Counted from the stretch's first letter, positions 15,046 through 25,343 are shown. The stretch: 49,618 nucleotides of DNA from Planctomycetaceae bacterium (GCA_007127095.1 SKZY01000060.1:1-49618), one strand, 5' to 3'. Made by a program: numbers and translations. Notes: generated by a model from the letters alone, not told the origin.

Positions 15046-17631
15046 ATGAGTTGTGGACTGGGGAAGGTAGCGTTGCGGATCGGTTGCTGGTGCTGCCTGC
15101 TGCCGTTGGGGATGGCTGCCGTGGCGGCGGAAGGGTTGCCTTTTTCTTTGCCGGTGCCGTCAGCCGTGGTTGATGGGTACACCGCGACCGTGCCCCGTCC
15201 GGAGGCGGTGATCGGGCATCGGATCGGCGAATCGCATACGGAGCCGCACCAGTTGGTCGACTATTTTCGCGCGGTCGCCGCGGCTTCGGATCGGGTTGCG
15301 TTTCATGAGCATGGCCGCAGCTATGAACACCGTCCGTTGATCCATGCCGTGGTCAGTTCGCCGGCAAACCACCGGCGGCTCGACAAGATTTTGGCCGCGA
15401 ATCGGCGGCTCAGCGACTCCGCCGAGGAGGTGACTGACGAACAACTCGCCGAGATGCCGCTGGTGGTTTACCAGGGTTACAACGTTCATGGTGACGAGGC
15501 GAGCGCATCGGAGGCAGCGGTGCTGCTGCTATATCACCTAGCCGCGGGACAAGGGGCAGAGGTGGAGAAGATGCTCGACCGGGTCGTGTTGTTGATCGAT
15601 CCGGTACTGAATCCCGACGGACGTCATCGATTCACCACATGGGTGAATCAGAACCGCGGTGCGACGCCGGTATCCGACCCGGCCGACCGCGAGCATCGGC
15701 AGCCGTGGCCGGGAGGACGGACGAATCACTACTGGTTCGACCTCAATCGCGATTGGCTGCCGATGCGGCATCCCGAGTCGCAGTCGCGGATGGCGCTGTA
15801 CCATCACTGGCGTCCGCAGGTCGTCACCGATTTTCACGAGATGGGTTCCGAGTCGCACTATTTCTTTCAGCCGGGGGTGCCCGAGCGGGTCAACCGAAAT
15901 GCTCCGCCAGCCAATCAGGAGTTGACGGCGCGGATCGGCGACTTCCATGCCGAGGCGTTGGACGAGATCGGTTCTTTGTACTTCACCCGCGACGCATTCG
16001 ACGACTTTTATCCGGGAAAAGGATCGACCTATCCAGACGTGACCGGGGCGATCGGAATCCTGTTCGAACAAGGCTCATCGCGGGCGTTGAAGCGTGATAC
16101 CGAGCACGGTTTGCTGTCATTCGATTTCACGATCCGCAACCAGTTGACGACATCGATCTCGACGATGCGGGCGGTGGTCGATTTGCGTGAGCAACTGCTG
16201 CGATATCAGCGTGATTTTTTCCGTGACGCACCTGCGCTGGCACGAGAACGCAAATTAAAGGCCTATCTGATTTCGCTGCAGTCGGAGCGAACCGAAGCCC
16301 AGGAATTGATTCAGCTGCTACTCGATCATCGGATTCAGGTGCATGAGTTGATTGAGCCGGTGAAGGCCGGGGGAACGACGTTTCGCCCGGGGGCTGCCGT
16401 GGCGGTACCGGTCTCGCAACCGCAGATCCGACTGCTGACGGCGATGATGGAACGGCAGACCGAGTTCGACGACAACCAGTTCTATGACGTATCGACTTGG
16501 ACGCTGCCGTATGCCTTCGGCGTGCGGTGGGCGGAAACCGAACAATCACTCGAGTTGGGTGAGCGACTGGAGCGGATCGATATCGACGGGGGTAGGTTGG
16601 TCGGCGGGGAAGCGAGTTATGCCTACCTGATGCCGTGGAATCGATACTTTGCCCCGCGAGCGCTTTACAAACTGCAGGCTGCCGGTATCCGCACGCGATT
16701 GATCACGCAGTCGTTTTCGACTGAGGTCGACGATAAAACCGAGACCTTTCCTCGCGGAACCGTCTTGGTCACGGTTCACCAGCGAGCGCCGGGAGGAGCG
16801 ACAGAGGACGTCATTCATGAGACGGTTCGCAGGGTTGTCGAGGAGGACCACGTCGAGATTTTCGCGGTCGGGTCGGGGTTAATTCCGGGTGGCCCCGACT
16901 TGGGAAATCGGCGACAGATCCATGTTTTGAAAAAACCTGAAATCGCGTTGGTAACCGGCGATTCGGCCACGGCGGGGACAGCTGGCGAAACCTGGCACTT
17001 GTTGAGCGAGCGGTTCGGCATACCGGTTTCGCTGGTCGACGCCGGTACGGTCAGCGAATCGGTGCTCGATCGCTACAACACCTTGATCCTGGCGGGCGGG
17101 TCGTATGGGAAGCTTTCGAGCGATGTCGTGGGTAAATGGGTGCGCGCTGGCGGGCGATTGGTCGCGATGTCCAGCGGTGTCGACTGGGCGGTCAGGAACG
17201 GGTTGGTCAGTTTGGAATCGAAGCCGTTCGATCTGAATGCCGTGGTCGGGGACCGGCCGTTCGACGAATTAGCCGATGCTCGCGGGGCGCACGAAATCGG
17301 CGGAGCGATCTTTGAGGTGCGACTCGACAAAACGCATCCGCTGGCGTTCGGTTACGGCGACCGAGTAGCGGTGTTTCGCAACCGGACCAGCTTTTTCGAG
17401 CCTTCGCCGCGGGCAGGGATCACCGTCGGGACCTACACTCCGAAGCCGTTACTGAGTGGCTATATCTCCCAAGAACGACTCGACCAGGTTCCGGGCAGTT
17501 TTGCGATTGGCGGCTGGCGGTTGGGGAGTGGGCGGGCCGTGTTGATCCATGACAACCCGAACTTACGCGCGTTTTGGTATGGAACGAACCGGTTGTTTTT
17601 GAATGCGGTTTTCCTGAGTGACGCGTTCTGA
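15046..17631 (+). CDS. Exported M14-family zinc carboxypeptidase
   Basis: 861 residues with a signal peptide (cleavage near residue 28). The M14 zinc site is visible: HGDE (His148, Glu151, the HxxE motif) in the strand VVYQGYNVHGDEAS, and a later zinc His in VVTDFHEMG (264). The catalytic Glu is probably Glu341 in GILFEQGSSR, and RDWLP and substrate-type Asn/Arg residues (NLNRDW-like DLNRDW) lie between. The C-terminal half resembles a class I glutamine-amidotransferase-like fold (TLILAGGSYGKLSS, AGGRLVAMSSG), a combination I know from large secreted M14 proteins. It would trim peptides in the periplasm or outside the cell. The gene stands alone. Confidence 0.92.
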   Translation: MSCGLGKVALRIGCWCCLLPLGMAAVAAEGLPFSLPVPSAVVDGYTATVPRPEAVIGHRIGESHTEPHQLVDYFRAVAAASDRVAFHEHGRSYEHRPLIHAVVSSPANHRRLDKILAANRRLSDSAEEVTDEQLAEMPLVVYQGYNVHGDEASASEAAVLLLYHLAAGQGAEVEKMLDRVVLLIDPVLNPDGRHRFTTWVNQNRGATPVSDPADREHRQPWPGGRTNHYWFDLNRDWLPMRHPESQSRMALYHHWRPQVVTDFHEMGSESHYFFQPGVPERVNRNAPPANQELTARIGDFHAEALDEIGSLYFTRDAFDDFYPGKGSTYPDVTGAIGILFEQGSSRALKRDTEHGLLSFDFTIRNQLTTSISTMRAVVDLREQLLRYQRDFFRDAPALARERKLKAYLISLQSERTEAQELIQLLLDHRIQVHELIEPVKAGGTTFRPGAAVAVPVSQPQIRLLTAMMERQTEFDDNQFYDVSTWTLPYAFGVRWAETEQSLELGERLERIDIDGGRLVGGEASYAYLMPWNRYFAPRALYKLQAAGIRTRLITQSFSTEVDDKTETFPRGTVLVTVHQRAPGGATEDVIHETVRRVVEEDHVEIFAVGSGLIPGGPDLGNRRQIHVLKKPEIALVTGDSATAGTAGETWHLLSERFGIPVSLVDAGTVSESVLDRYNTLILAGGSYGKLSSDVVGKWVRAGGRLVAMSSGVDWAVRNGLVSLESKPFDLNAVVGDRPFDELADARGAHEIGGAIFEVRLDKTHPLAFGYGDRVAVFRNRTSFFEPSPRAGITVGTYTPKPLLSGYISQERLDQVPGSFAIGGWRLGSGRAVLIHDNPNLRAFWYGTNRLFLNAVFLSDAF

Positions 17632-17689
17632 TAGCCAGCCGTTGTGACGGCCGATCGTTCGGATGCTAGGCATCTTGCGGCAAATAAGT

Positions 17690-17748
17690 GTCGCCTTTCG
17701 CTCCGCGAAAGTTGCTTTCTGGCGTTCTTTCGCGGAGCGAAAGGCGAC
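17690..17748. repeat. Perfect inverted repeat with 22-base arms
   Basis: Bases 17690-17711 are the exact reverse complement of 17727-17748, separated by a 15-base loop. It lies between two convergent genes (stops at 17631 and 17811), where it could stop transcription from both sides, although there is no T-run. The arm core CGCCTTTCGCTCCGCGAAAG looks like a repeat scattered through Rhodopirellula-type genomes. Confidence 0.85.
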
Positions 17749-17810
17749 TATAAAAATCCGCACAATGCTAGGGTGTTTTGACCGTAGGATCGATCGTGGT
17801 CGCGTGAAAA

Positions 17811-18407
17811 TCAATCTCGCTCGGCTGCCTCGTCGATCTGTCGGATGACACGGCAGGGGTTTCCGACGGCCAAGACACCGGCGGGGACATCTCGCGTGAC
17901 GACGCTGCCGGCACCGATGACTGTCTTGGAGCCGATCGTCACGCCGGGACAGATGATCGCGCCACCGCCGACCCAGACATCCGAACCGATCGAAATCGGC
18001 TTACCGAATTCTTCGTTCCTGCGGAGCTGGGCATCCAAGGGATGGGCGGCCGTATAGATTTGCACGGCGGGTCCGAAAAACGAAAAGTCGCCGATCTTCA
18101 CTTCACAGACATCGAGCACGACGCAGTTGAAGTTGAAGTAGACCCGTTCACCGAGGTAGGTATTGCAGCCATAGTCGCAATAGAATGGTGGCTGCATCCA
18201 GACCGACTCGCCACCGCTGCCGAACAAGTCGTTCACGATGCGTCGTCGAACGTCTTGGTCGCTTTCGCGCGTGGCATTCAGGTCGAAGCAGAGGTCACGG
18301 GCACGTTGCCGCTGGCGAACCAATTCGGGATCGAGAGCGTTGTAAAGTTCGCCCGCCAGCATCTTTTCCTGCTCGGTCTGCATCGGGTCACGGTTGTTGG
18401 GGTTCAT
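17811..18407 (-). CDS. Maltose/galactoside O-acetyltransferase-like protein
   Basis: 198 residues of the left-handed beta-helix (hexapeptide repeat) acetyltransferase family. The N-terminal helical domain begins EQEKMLAGELYNALDPELV, typical of Maa/LacA. Then come hexapeptide turns YLGERVYFNFNCVVLD, IGDFSFFGPAVQIYTAAHPLD (the His is the catalytic base) and GSDVWVGGGAIICPGVTIGS, ending GNPCRVIRQI. It transfers acetyl from acetyl-CoA to a sugar hydroxyl in the cytoplasm. Its ATG overlaps the stop of the preceding gene (ATGA, 18404-18407), so the two are translationally coupled, although no functional link is obvious. Confidence 0.93.
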   Translation of the reverse strand: MNPNNRDPMQTEQEKMLAGELYNALDPELVRQRQRARDLCFDLNATRESDQDVRRRIVNDLFGSGGESVWMQPPFYCDYGCNTYLGERVYFNFNCVVLDVCEVKIGDFSFFGPAVQIYTAAHPLDAQLRRNEEFGKPISIGSDVWVGGGAIICPGVTIGSKTVIGAGSVVTRDVPAGVLAVGNPCRVIRQIDEAAERD

Positions 18408-19186
18408 GGCTGCGCCGATAAGATTTTCAGCCCAGACTGCTCGTCGGGAACTGCCAGGCTGACGCTGCCGGTGCAGCCTTGATTAGGAGTGCAAGTGCCG
18501 GTCGCCGCCCACAAGCGGCCGTCGGGCAGGCCCTCGATCCCCAACGAGCAATCGAACTGATGGCGGCCCAGCAGCCGAAAGTCAGCATCGGTGACGAGCA
18601 GGATTTTGGGATTTCCGTAGCAGCCGAACCACCAGCGGTCGTGGGCAAACGTCGCCGTCTGGATTCCCAAACGCGTGTAACCGCTGCGGACGACGTGCTT
18701 TTTTAGGAAGGTGAACGAATCGTCGTATTCGTAGACGTAATTTTCTTCGACGCCTTCGGGCAATCCTCCGACGACGAAGAAGTGCCCGTCGCGAAAGCCG
18801 ATCCCGCCGGCGCCGTGGAAGACCTGCTGGACCTCGTACTTGGCGATCGAATCGAGTGACTCGGCATCGTAGACGTAGACCCACGAATCGGCATTTCCCT
18901 GGGGGTCATTGAACTTGCCGAGATTCACAGCGACGTAGATTTTGCCGTCATGGTGGCAGAGATCGCCGTGGTGATTGGCGACGGCGACTTGGCTCAGCAA
19001 TTTACCGCTGCGATCGGTTTTCACCAGAGTTGTTGTAAAACACCAATAGATCGCCTGATCGTCGACACAGACGCCCTGCAGGTGGTGCGGGTAGGTTCCC
19101 TCGCAGGTAACGTCTGCCGGCGAATCGGCCAGTACCGCAACCAGTGGGGCAAGCAGCAGAATCGTCAGTGTGGTGAGTAATCTCAT
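18404..19186 (-). CDS. Exported beta-propeller-like protein, unknown function
   Basis: 260 residues with a signal peptide (MRLLTTLTILLLAPLVAVLA). The mature part has blade-like strands: HHLQGVCVDDQAIYWCFTTT, GKIYVAVNLG, SWVYVYDAESLD, GAGGIGFRDGHFFVVGGL and TATFAHDRWWFGCYGNPKIL. This suggests an incomplete or small beta-propeller that binds a ligand. No catalytic motif is recognised. It is upstream of and overlaps the O-acetyltransferase gene by four bases. An extracellular binding role is inference. Confidence 0.75.
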   Translation of the reverse strand: MRLLTTLTILLLAPLVAVLADSPADVTCEGTYPHHLQGVCVDDQAIYWCFTTTLVKTDRSGKLLSQVAVANHHGDLCHHDGKIYVAVNLGKFNDPQGNADSWVYVYDAESLDSIAKYEVQQVFHGAGGIGFRDGHFFVVGGLPEGVEENYVYEYDDSFTFLKKHVVRSGYTRLGIQTATFAHDRWWFGCYGNPKILLVTDADFRLLGRHQFDCSLGIEGLPDGRLWAATGTCTPNQGCTGSVSLAVPDEQSGLKILSAQP

Positions 19187-19409
19187 GGCAGGTCGCGTTT
19201 GCGGACGTTGGAAGGGTGGAAGGCTACGAGGCTGGGCGGAGCGAGCTGATTCGCCGGTGCGACGGTCAATATCTCATCTTCGCGGAGCGGAATGCAACCG
19301 TGTCGGTCGGCGGAGCGGGTATCTCGATCGCTGTCGCGGTTATACTGTTGGCCCCCGATTCTGGTTTTGGTGCCCGGCGGATACGCAAGTCCATTTGGAG
19401 ATCGCAACG

Positions 19410-20570
19410 ATGACCGTTCATTTGTTCAAACGCCGAGAATTTATTCGCAGTGCGACGGTTGCTGCCGGATTGATCGCAGCACCGCGGATCGGCCGGGCCG
19501 CAGAGCCCTCGGCGACCGCCTTGAGTACTCGGGTGATCAGTCACCAGCTGGAATACTATTGTGGCTGGCCGACGCTGGCCCGTCAGGCGTCGGGCCGGTT
19601 ATTGGCCGTCTGGTCGGGGCGTCGAGAGGAACATGTTTGTCCATTTGGTACGGTGCAGTGGATGACCTCGGATGACGACGGTCAGACGTGGACATGGCCG
19701 CGAACCTTGATCGACAGTGCGATCGACGACCGCGATGCGGGGGTGCTGGAGACGGCTGAGGGGACAATTTTGGTAACGACGTTTTCGTCGTTAGCCTATG
19801 AGAGCGGGTTGAGACGAGCGGAGGAATCGGGGGATTGGCCCGCGGAGCGGCTGAGCCGTTGGCGGGCTGCCGGTTACCGACTCGCTCCCGCCGAGCGTCA
19901 AGCCGAGCTCGGAACCTGGCTGATCCGATCGACCGACGGGGGCCTGAGTTGGTCGGCTCGGATCGATCCGTTGGTCAACAGTCCGCATGGGCCGACGCAG
20001 TTGAGCGATGGTCGCATCTTGTACGCGGGCAAACAGTTATGGCGAGACAACCCACGGATCGGTGTCTCGGTTTCGGACGACGACGGGGCAACTTGGCAGT
20101 GGCTTGCCGAAATCCCAGCCCGCGACGGTGACGACCCGAACGACTATCACGAGCTGTACGCGATCGAAGCGGCGGACGGTCGGATCATCGCCCAAATCCG
20201 CAACCACAACGCAGAGAATCGGGGCGAAACGTTGCAGGCGGAATCGACCGATGGCGGGCGGACTTGGAGTCGTCCGCGATCGATCGGCGTTTGGGGATTA
20301 CCATCGCACCTGCTGCGATTGGCCGACGATCGACTACTGATGACTTACGGTCACCGTCGGGCGCCGATCGGCAATTTGGCGAGGATCAGCGACGATCATG
20401 GTCAGAGTTGGTCGGAGCCGCTGACGATCAGCGACGACGCGCCGGGCGGCGACATGGGTTATCCCAGCACGGTGCAGCTCGCGGACGGGACGCTGTTGAC
20501 GTTGTGGTACGAAAAGATGGCTCAATACCCCAAGGCGGTCCTACGGCAAGCTCATTGGCGGCTCGATTGA
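19410..20570 (+). CDS. Exported sialidase-like BNR-repeat protein
   Basis: 386 residues from the ATG at 19410, chosen because it opens a twin-arginine type leader (KRREFIRSATVAAGLIAAPR); the frame is open further upstream but without a leader. Five Asp-box (BNR) turns are visible: SDDDGQTWTW, STDGGLSWS, SDDDGATWQW, STDGGRTWSR and SDDHGQSWSE, giving a six-bladed sialidase fold. HELYAIEAADGRI and GYPSTVQLADGTLLTLWYEK are typical of the planctomycete exo-alpha-sialidase-like family. A glycosidase acting on host or algal sugars is likely but the substrate is unknown. A possible -10 (TATACT) lies at 19341-19346. Confidence 0.9.
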   Translation: MTVHLFKRREFIRSATVAAGLIAAPRIGRAAEPSATALSTRVISHQLEYYCGWPTLARQASGRLLAVWSGRREEHVCPFGTVQWMTSDDDGQTWTWPRTLIDSAIDDRDAGVLETAEGTILVTTFSSLAYESGLRRAEESGDWPAERLSRWRAAGYRLAPAERQAELGTWLIRSTDGGLSWSARIDPLVNSPHGPTQLSDGRILYAGKQLWRDNPRIGVSVSDDDGATWQWLAEIPARDGDDPNDYHELYAIEAADGRIIAQIRNHNAENRGETLQAESTDGGRTWSRPRSIGVWGLPSHLLRLADDRLLMTYGHRRAPIGNLARISDDHGQSWSEPLTISDDAPGGDMGYPSTVQLADGTLLTLWYEKMAQYPKAVLRQAHWRLD

Positions 20571-20827
20571 GGCCGAATGAACCGCCACGGTCGCGAGTGT
20601 AGGGGCGGTTTGCGGCGCGTGGCCGGGAAGCGAGTGGCGAGCGGCGGTTCGAATTCCGATAATCGAGTGGAGCCTCGATCGCCGATCGGGTACGATTTGG
20701 GTAGCAGCGGAAACTGACCGTCAAGCTGCTGGCGATTTGTTCGTCCACCCACCGACCTTCGGTCACCCACCCACCGACCGCCGCTCGTCAGAGCGTTTCC
20801 CGCCACTGTTGATTACGGAGTCCTGCT

Positions 20828-22174
20828 ATGCGTATTTCTCGAAATTGTGAAGGCGCCAGTCGTCGTGATTGTCTGCGTCTCGGATTGGGAGGCCTGTTTG
20901 GCGGCGGGCTGGTCAATGCTTTGCAGGCGCGAGATGTCTCGGCCGCTGTCGGTGGCGCTCGCAGCGCCGCCAAGGCGAAGGCCTGCATTTTGATTTGGAT
21001 GGACGGTGGTCCGACCCATTTCGAGACCTTTGACCCGAAACCGGATGCACCAGCGGAGATTCGCGGCGAGTTCGAGCCGATCGCGACGAAGGTGCCTGGT
21101 GTCTTTTATTCGCAGCACATGAAGCGGTTGGCGGCATCGCTCGACAAGTACGCGATGATCCGTTCGATCCGTCACGACCAGGGCAACCACGGGGCCGGCA
21201 ACCACTACATGATGACCGGAGCACCGACGCGCATCCCGGTCGGCTGCGGTGCTTTCGTCAGTTTTCACCCGAGCATGGGATCGGTGGTGTCTCGCGAGCG
21301 AGGATCGGATTCGGCGCTGCCCGGTTATTTTTCGATGCCGTCGATGGCGCGTAGCGGTGGCCCGAACTTTTTGGGCGCGAAGTACGCCCCGTTCGTCGTC
21401 GGTGACGACCCCAACCGCAAGAACTTCCGCGTCCGCGACGTCGCGGTACCGCTCGATCTGCTCGGCGACCGATTCCAGCGTCGTAACGATTTGCGTCAGG
21501 CGATCGACCACATGCAGCGTCTGAACGATGAAGCGGCCGGCGATCCGGTTTTGGCGGCGGACGAATATTATCGCCAAGGTCTCGATTTGGTGACGTCACC
21601 CGACGCACAAGCAGCATTCGACATCAGTCTGGAAAAGGACGAGGTACGTGACGCGTACGGTCGCAACGCCTTTGGCCAACGGGCCTTGTTGGCTCGGCGG
21701 TTGGTCGAGGCCGGCGTGCCGTTCATTACGGTTTATGACGGTGGTTGGGATCATCACGCCAACCTATTTGATGCGCTCGACAAGCGATTGCCGAGTTGGG
21801 ACCAGACGGTCGCGGCCTTGATCGAAGATCTCGATCAGCGAGGGATGCTCGAATCAACGTTGGTGGTGGCGTTGGGTGAGTTCGGCAGAACCCCCAAGAT
21901 CTCGACTTTGTCGGGACAGACGAAGGCGGGACGCGACCACTGGGCAAACGCGATGAGTGTGCTGATGGCCGGTGGCGGAACGCCTGGTGGGACGGTGGTC
22001 GGGGCCACCGACCGCAACGGGTACTCGGCGGTAGAACGCGTTTTGTCGCCGGAAAACTTCGTTTCGACGATTTACACGAAGCTGGGGATCGACCCCAACA
22101 AGATTCTCTACACCCCGCAGGGTCGGCCGACACACTTGGTCAGCGATCCGACGCCGATCTCCGAACTGATCTGA
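20828..22174 (+). CDS. DUF1501 family exported protein (first of a trio)
   Basis: 448 residues; GGAG lies about 8 bases before the ATG. The leader is SRRDCLRLGLGGLFGGGL, twin-arginine like. DUF1501 belongs to the alkaline phosphatase/sulfatase superfamily. The expected blocks are seen: ILIWMDGGPTHFETFDPKP, RSIRHDQGNHGAGNHYMMTG, YDGGWDHHANLF (metal-type Asp/His), GEFGRTPKI and AGRDHWANAMSVLMAGGG. Its activity is not known to me. It stands 166 bases upstream of a DUF1549/1553 cytochrome gene, which is itself followed by a second DUF1501 gene. Confidence 0.93.
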   Translation: MRISRNCEGASRRDCLRLGLGGLFGGGLVNALQARDVSAAVGGARSAAKAKACILIWMDGGPTHFETFDPKPDAPAEIRGEFEPIATKVPGVFYSQHMKRLAASLDKYAMIRSIRHDQGNHGAGNHYMMTGAPTRIPVGCGAFVSFHPSMGSVVSRERGSDSALPGYFSMPSMARSGGPNFLGAKYAPFVVGDDPNRKNFRVRDVAVPLDLLGDRFQRRNDLRQAIDHMQRLNDEAAGDPVLAADEYYRQGLDLVTSPDAQAAFDISLEKDEVRDAYGRNAFGQRALLARRLVEAGVPFITVYDGGWDHHANLFDALDKRLPSWDQTVAALIEDLDQRGMLESTLVVALGEFGRTPKISTLSGQTKAGRDHWANAMSVLMAGGGTPGGTVVGATDRNGYSAVERVLSPENFVSTIYTKLGIDPNKILYTPQGRPTHLVSDPTPISELI

Positions 22175-22340
22175 TTCGGGCGGTGGTGATTACACCGCCG
22201 CGGAGACCGTGGCGGTCAACTGTTTCGTTCTGCTTTCACCGTTTCGCCGATCTTTCAAATATCTCGCCATGATCGCGTCCGTCGGGGACGCCGGACGTGA
22301 AGTCGGCGGGAAACACCGCTGATTTAAACGTTTGCCTGTC

Positions 22341-25300
22341 ATGCTGTCGAATCGATTTGTACTATGTCGCCACTCGCGTCGCCGTGTTGTTCGGCGACTC
22401 GAAGAGGTGATTCTCTGGTCGGCGTTGATTTTGCTCTGCTGGCTTTGGCCCGGTATCTGTACTGCGGAGACTCCCGCTGCAGAGCCAACCGCGGCAGAGG
22501 CCGAGGTCTTTTTCGAGACGCACGTTCGACCGTTGTTGGTCGAGCACTGCATCGAGTGTCACGGACCTGATGAGCAGGCTGGCGAGTTGCGGCTCGATCG
22601 TGGCGCGGCGGTCCGCCGTGGCGGCGGTTCGGGACCGGCGGTCGTCGCCGGAAAGCCGGCCGAGAGCGTCTTGATTCGGGCTGTCGGCTATCACGATTCG
22701 TCGTTGCAGATGCCGCCCGAGGGCAAATTGCCGGCAGAGGCGATCGAAATCCTAACCGCGTGGGTTCGCAGCGGCGGTTATTGGCCTGAGGAGTCGGAGC
22801 ATCCCGATTCGGCTTCGGAGCTACCGCCGGCGGAGCGATTGGAGGAAATCCGTCAGTCTCATTGGGCGTTTCGACCGGTGAATGCTGTCACTCCGCCGGA
22901 AGTGAACGACGTCGATTGGCCGCTTCAACCGCTCGATCATTTCGTATTGGCGGAGTTAGAGAAAGCCGGTTTGGAGCCGAGCGAGCCAGCGGACCGACGG
23001 ACCTTGATCAAGCGGGCCTATTTCAGGTTGATCGGGTTGCCGCCAACGTACGAAGAAGTCGAGACGTTCGCGGCCGACACGTCGCCGGATGCCTTTGAGC
23101 GGTTGGTCGATCGATTGTTGGAAAACCGCCACTATGGCGAGCGGTGGGCGCGACACTGGTTGGACATCGCCCGATATGCCGACACGACGGGTTATCTCGG
23201 GGCGAGTCGTGAAACGCGATATCCGTATGCCTACACGTACCGCGATTACGTGATCGACGCGTTCAATGACGACAAGCCGTTCGACCGGTTCATTGTGGAA
23301 CAGCTCGCGGCCGACCAACTCGATTTGCCGCCGGATCATCGCGATGCCTTAGCCGCGATGGGATTTCTGACGGTAGGTCGCCGCTTCATGAACCGTCAAC
23401 ACGACATCATCGACGACCGGATCGACGTTTTGACACGTGGCTTTTTGGGCGTCAGCGTCGCTTGTGCCCGCTGTCATGATCACAAGTTCGATCCGATCCC
23501 GACCGCCGACTACTACTCGCTCTATGGGGTGTTTGCCAGTTCGCTGGAACCGGACGAATTGCCGTTGTTGGGTGAACCGGAGCCGTCGGCCGAGTACGAC
23601 GCGTTCTTGGCCGAGCAGGCGAAGCAGCAGCAAGAGGTCGATCAGTGGCTGGAAACGCGTCGGGTCGAGACTGAGGACGAACTGCGGTCGCGAGTGGGCG
23701 ATTACCTGGTTCATTTGGCTCGCACGCTGCCGCAATATGAAGGTGACGGGGTCAAGCAGCAGGGGGAACGTGGCCCGTTGCGGCGGCAAGCCGTACGTCG
23801 ATGGCAGAGTTATGTCGCGTCGCAGGCGAACCGTTCGCATCCGATCTGGACGTTGTGGCATCGGCTCGCCAGGTTGCCGGTGGACGAGTTCTCTTCGGCG
23901 GCGACCGAGTCGTTGTCTGAAACAGACGTTGCCCAATCGCCGATATCGCCAAGGCTGTTGGACGTTTTGCGGGAATCACCGCCGGGCTCGATGATCGAGG
24001 TAGCCGAACGTTTGGGGGCTGAGTTGGAGTCGGTTTACGCCGATTGGAAGCAAGCCCGGGAAGCGGATCCCGAGGTGGAACGCTTGGATGACGACCTGGC
24101 AGAGACGCTGCGGGAGGTGCTGTTTGCGGATGATTCGCCGACGACGTTGACGACTGCAGAAATGGTATCGCACCTCGACCAGGGTGAGCGGAACCAGCAC
24201 AACAATTTGATCCGCAAGGTCAAGGAAGTGGAAGTATCGCATCCAGGTGCCCCGGCGCGGGGGATGGTGATGGTCGATAAGGCGAAGCCACAGGAACCGG
24301 TGATTTTTCGTCGCGGTCAACCTGGCAATCGCGGCGATCGAGTCCCACGACGGTTTTTACAAGTCCTGGCGCATGTCGATGGCGGTCAGCCATTCAGCCA
24401 GGGCAGCGGCCGTTTGGAGCTGGCCGAAGCGATCGCCAATCCGAACAACCCGCTGACCGCTCGCGTGATCGTCAACCGCATCTGGCAGCACCAGTTCGGG
24501 GCCGGTTTGGTACGGACGGCGAGTGATTTTGGGACTCGCGGCGAGCCACCGACTCACCCCGAATTACTCGATCATCTGGCGGCCGAGTTCATCGCCGACG
24601 GATGGTCGATCAAGCGGTTACAGCGGCGGATCATGTTGTCGGCGACCTGGCAGCAAGCGAGTCAATTTCGTGAGCAGGCTCATCGTGAAGACCCGGAAAA
24701 TCGGCTGCTCTGGCAGCAGTCGCGGCGCCGACTGGAGTTTGAACCGTTGCGGGATCGGTTGCTGGTCGCCGCCGGGCAGCTTGACGATCGGATCGGTGGC
24801 CGTTCGGTGATGATTCACAAAGACGCCGCGAGACGCGGATTGTATGCCTACGTCGATCGCGAAGATGTACCGGGGTTGTTAGCCAGTTTCGACCTGCCGA
24901 GTCCTGATGCGAGCCAATCGATCCGCGCCCAGACGACCGTGCCGCAACAGGCATTGTATTTCATGAATGCCGATTTCGTAATTCGCCAAGCGCGCGGATT
25001 AGCCGATCGGACGGCGGGCGAACCGGATGCGGTGGACCGTGTTCGGTTGCTTTATCGATTAACACTCGCCCGCGAGCCCGATGATCGGGAGCTAGCGGTC
25101 GCGGTCGAATTCGTCGACTCTTCGGTGGCTGTGGTAGCCGAGGCGATCGATGTGGAATCGGAGGCTGCCGACCCGAGCGGCGAATCGGCGGAGGGATCGG
25201 CGGGTACCGGCAGCGAAGCCGAGGGGGTCGAAGTCGACGCAAAGAGCAATGAGAACGCCGAAGTCGACGGACCGCAGGTGGACCGGTGGGTCCAATTGGC

Positions 25301-25343
25301 TCAGGTGTTGTTGAGTAGTAACGAGTTCGCGTTCGTCGATTGA
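22341..25343 (+). CDS. DUF1549/DUF1553 exported cytochrome (PSCyt1 type)
   Basis: 1000 residues from the ATG at 22341 (an in-frame TTG lies 9 bases upstream). A basic N-terminus and one hydrophobic leader (about 25-42) are followed by a PSCyt1 haem motif CIECHG (70-75), then DUF1549 (ALEKAGLEPS-like AELEKAGLEPSEPADRR, ERWARHWLDIARYADT, ARCHDHKFDPIPTADYYSLY with a second CxxCH-like ARCHDH), a helical linker rich in Gln and Glu, and DUF1553 (LTARVIVNRIWQHQFGAGLV, RRRLEFEPLRDRLL, TTVPQQALYFMN). The C-terminus has an acidic insert. It is presumably periplasmic and pairs with the flanking DUF1501 proteins. Confidence 0.93.
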   Translation: MLSNRFVLCRHSRRRVVRRLEEVILWSALILLCWLWPGICTAETPAAEPTAAEAEVFFETHVRPLLVEHCIECHGPDEQAGELRLDRGAAVRRGGGSGPAVVAGKPAESVLIRAVGYHDSSLQMPPEGKLPAEAIEILTAWVRSGGYWPEESEHPDSASELPPAERLEEIRQSHWAFRPVNAVTPPEVNDVDWPLQPLDHFVLAELEKAGLEPSEPADRRTLIKRAYFRLIGLPPTYEEVETFAADTSPDAFERLVDRLLENRHYGERWARHWLDIARYADTTGYLGASRETRYPYAYTYRDYVIDAFNDDKPFDRFIVEQLAADQLDLPPDHRDALAAMGFLTVGRRFMNRQHDIIDDRIDVLTRGFLGVSVACARCHDHKFDPIPTADYYSLYGVFASSLEPDELPLLGEPEPSAEYDAFLAEQAKQQQEVDQWLETRRVETEDELRSRVGDYLVHLARTLPQYEGDGVKQQGERGPLRRQAVRRWQSYVASQANRSHPIWTLWHRLARLPVDEFSSAATESLSETDVAQSPISPRLLDVLRESPPGSMIEVAERLGAELESVYADWKQAREADPEVERLDDDLAETLREVLFADDSPTTLTTAEMVSHLDQGERNQHNNLIRKVKEVEVSHPGAPARGMVMVDKAKPQEPVIFRRGQPGNRGDRVPRRFLQVLAHVDGGQPFSQGSGRLELAEAIANPNNPLTARVIVNRIWQHQFGAGLVRTASDFGTRGEPPTHPELLDHLAAEFIADGWSIKRLQRRIMLSATWQQASQFREQAHREDPENRLLWQQSRRRLEFEPLRDRLLVAAGQLDDRIGGRSVMIHKDAARRGLYAYVDREDVPGLLASFDLPSPDASQSIRAQTTVPQQALYFMNADFVIRQARGLADRTAGEPDAVDRVRLLYRLTLAREPDDRELAVAVEFVDSSVAVVAEAIDVESEAADPSGESAEGSAGTGSEAEGVEVDAKSNENAEVDGPQVDRWVQLAQVLLSSNEFAFVD

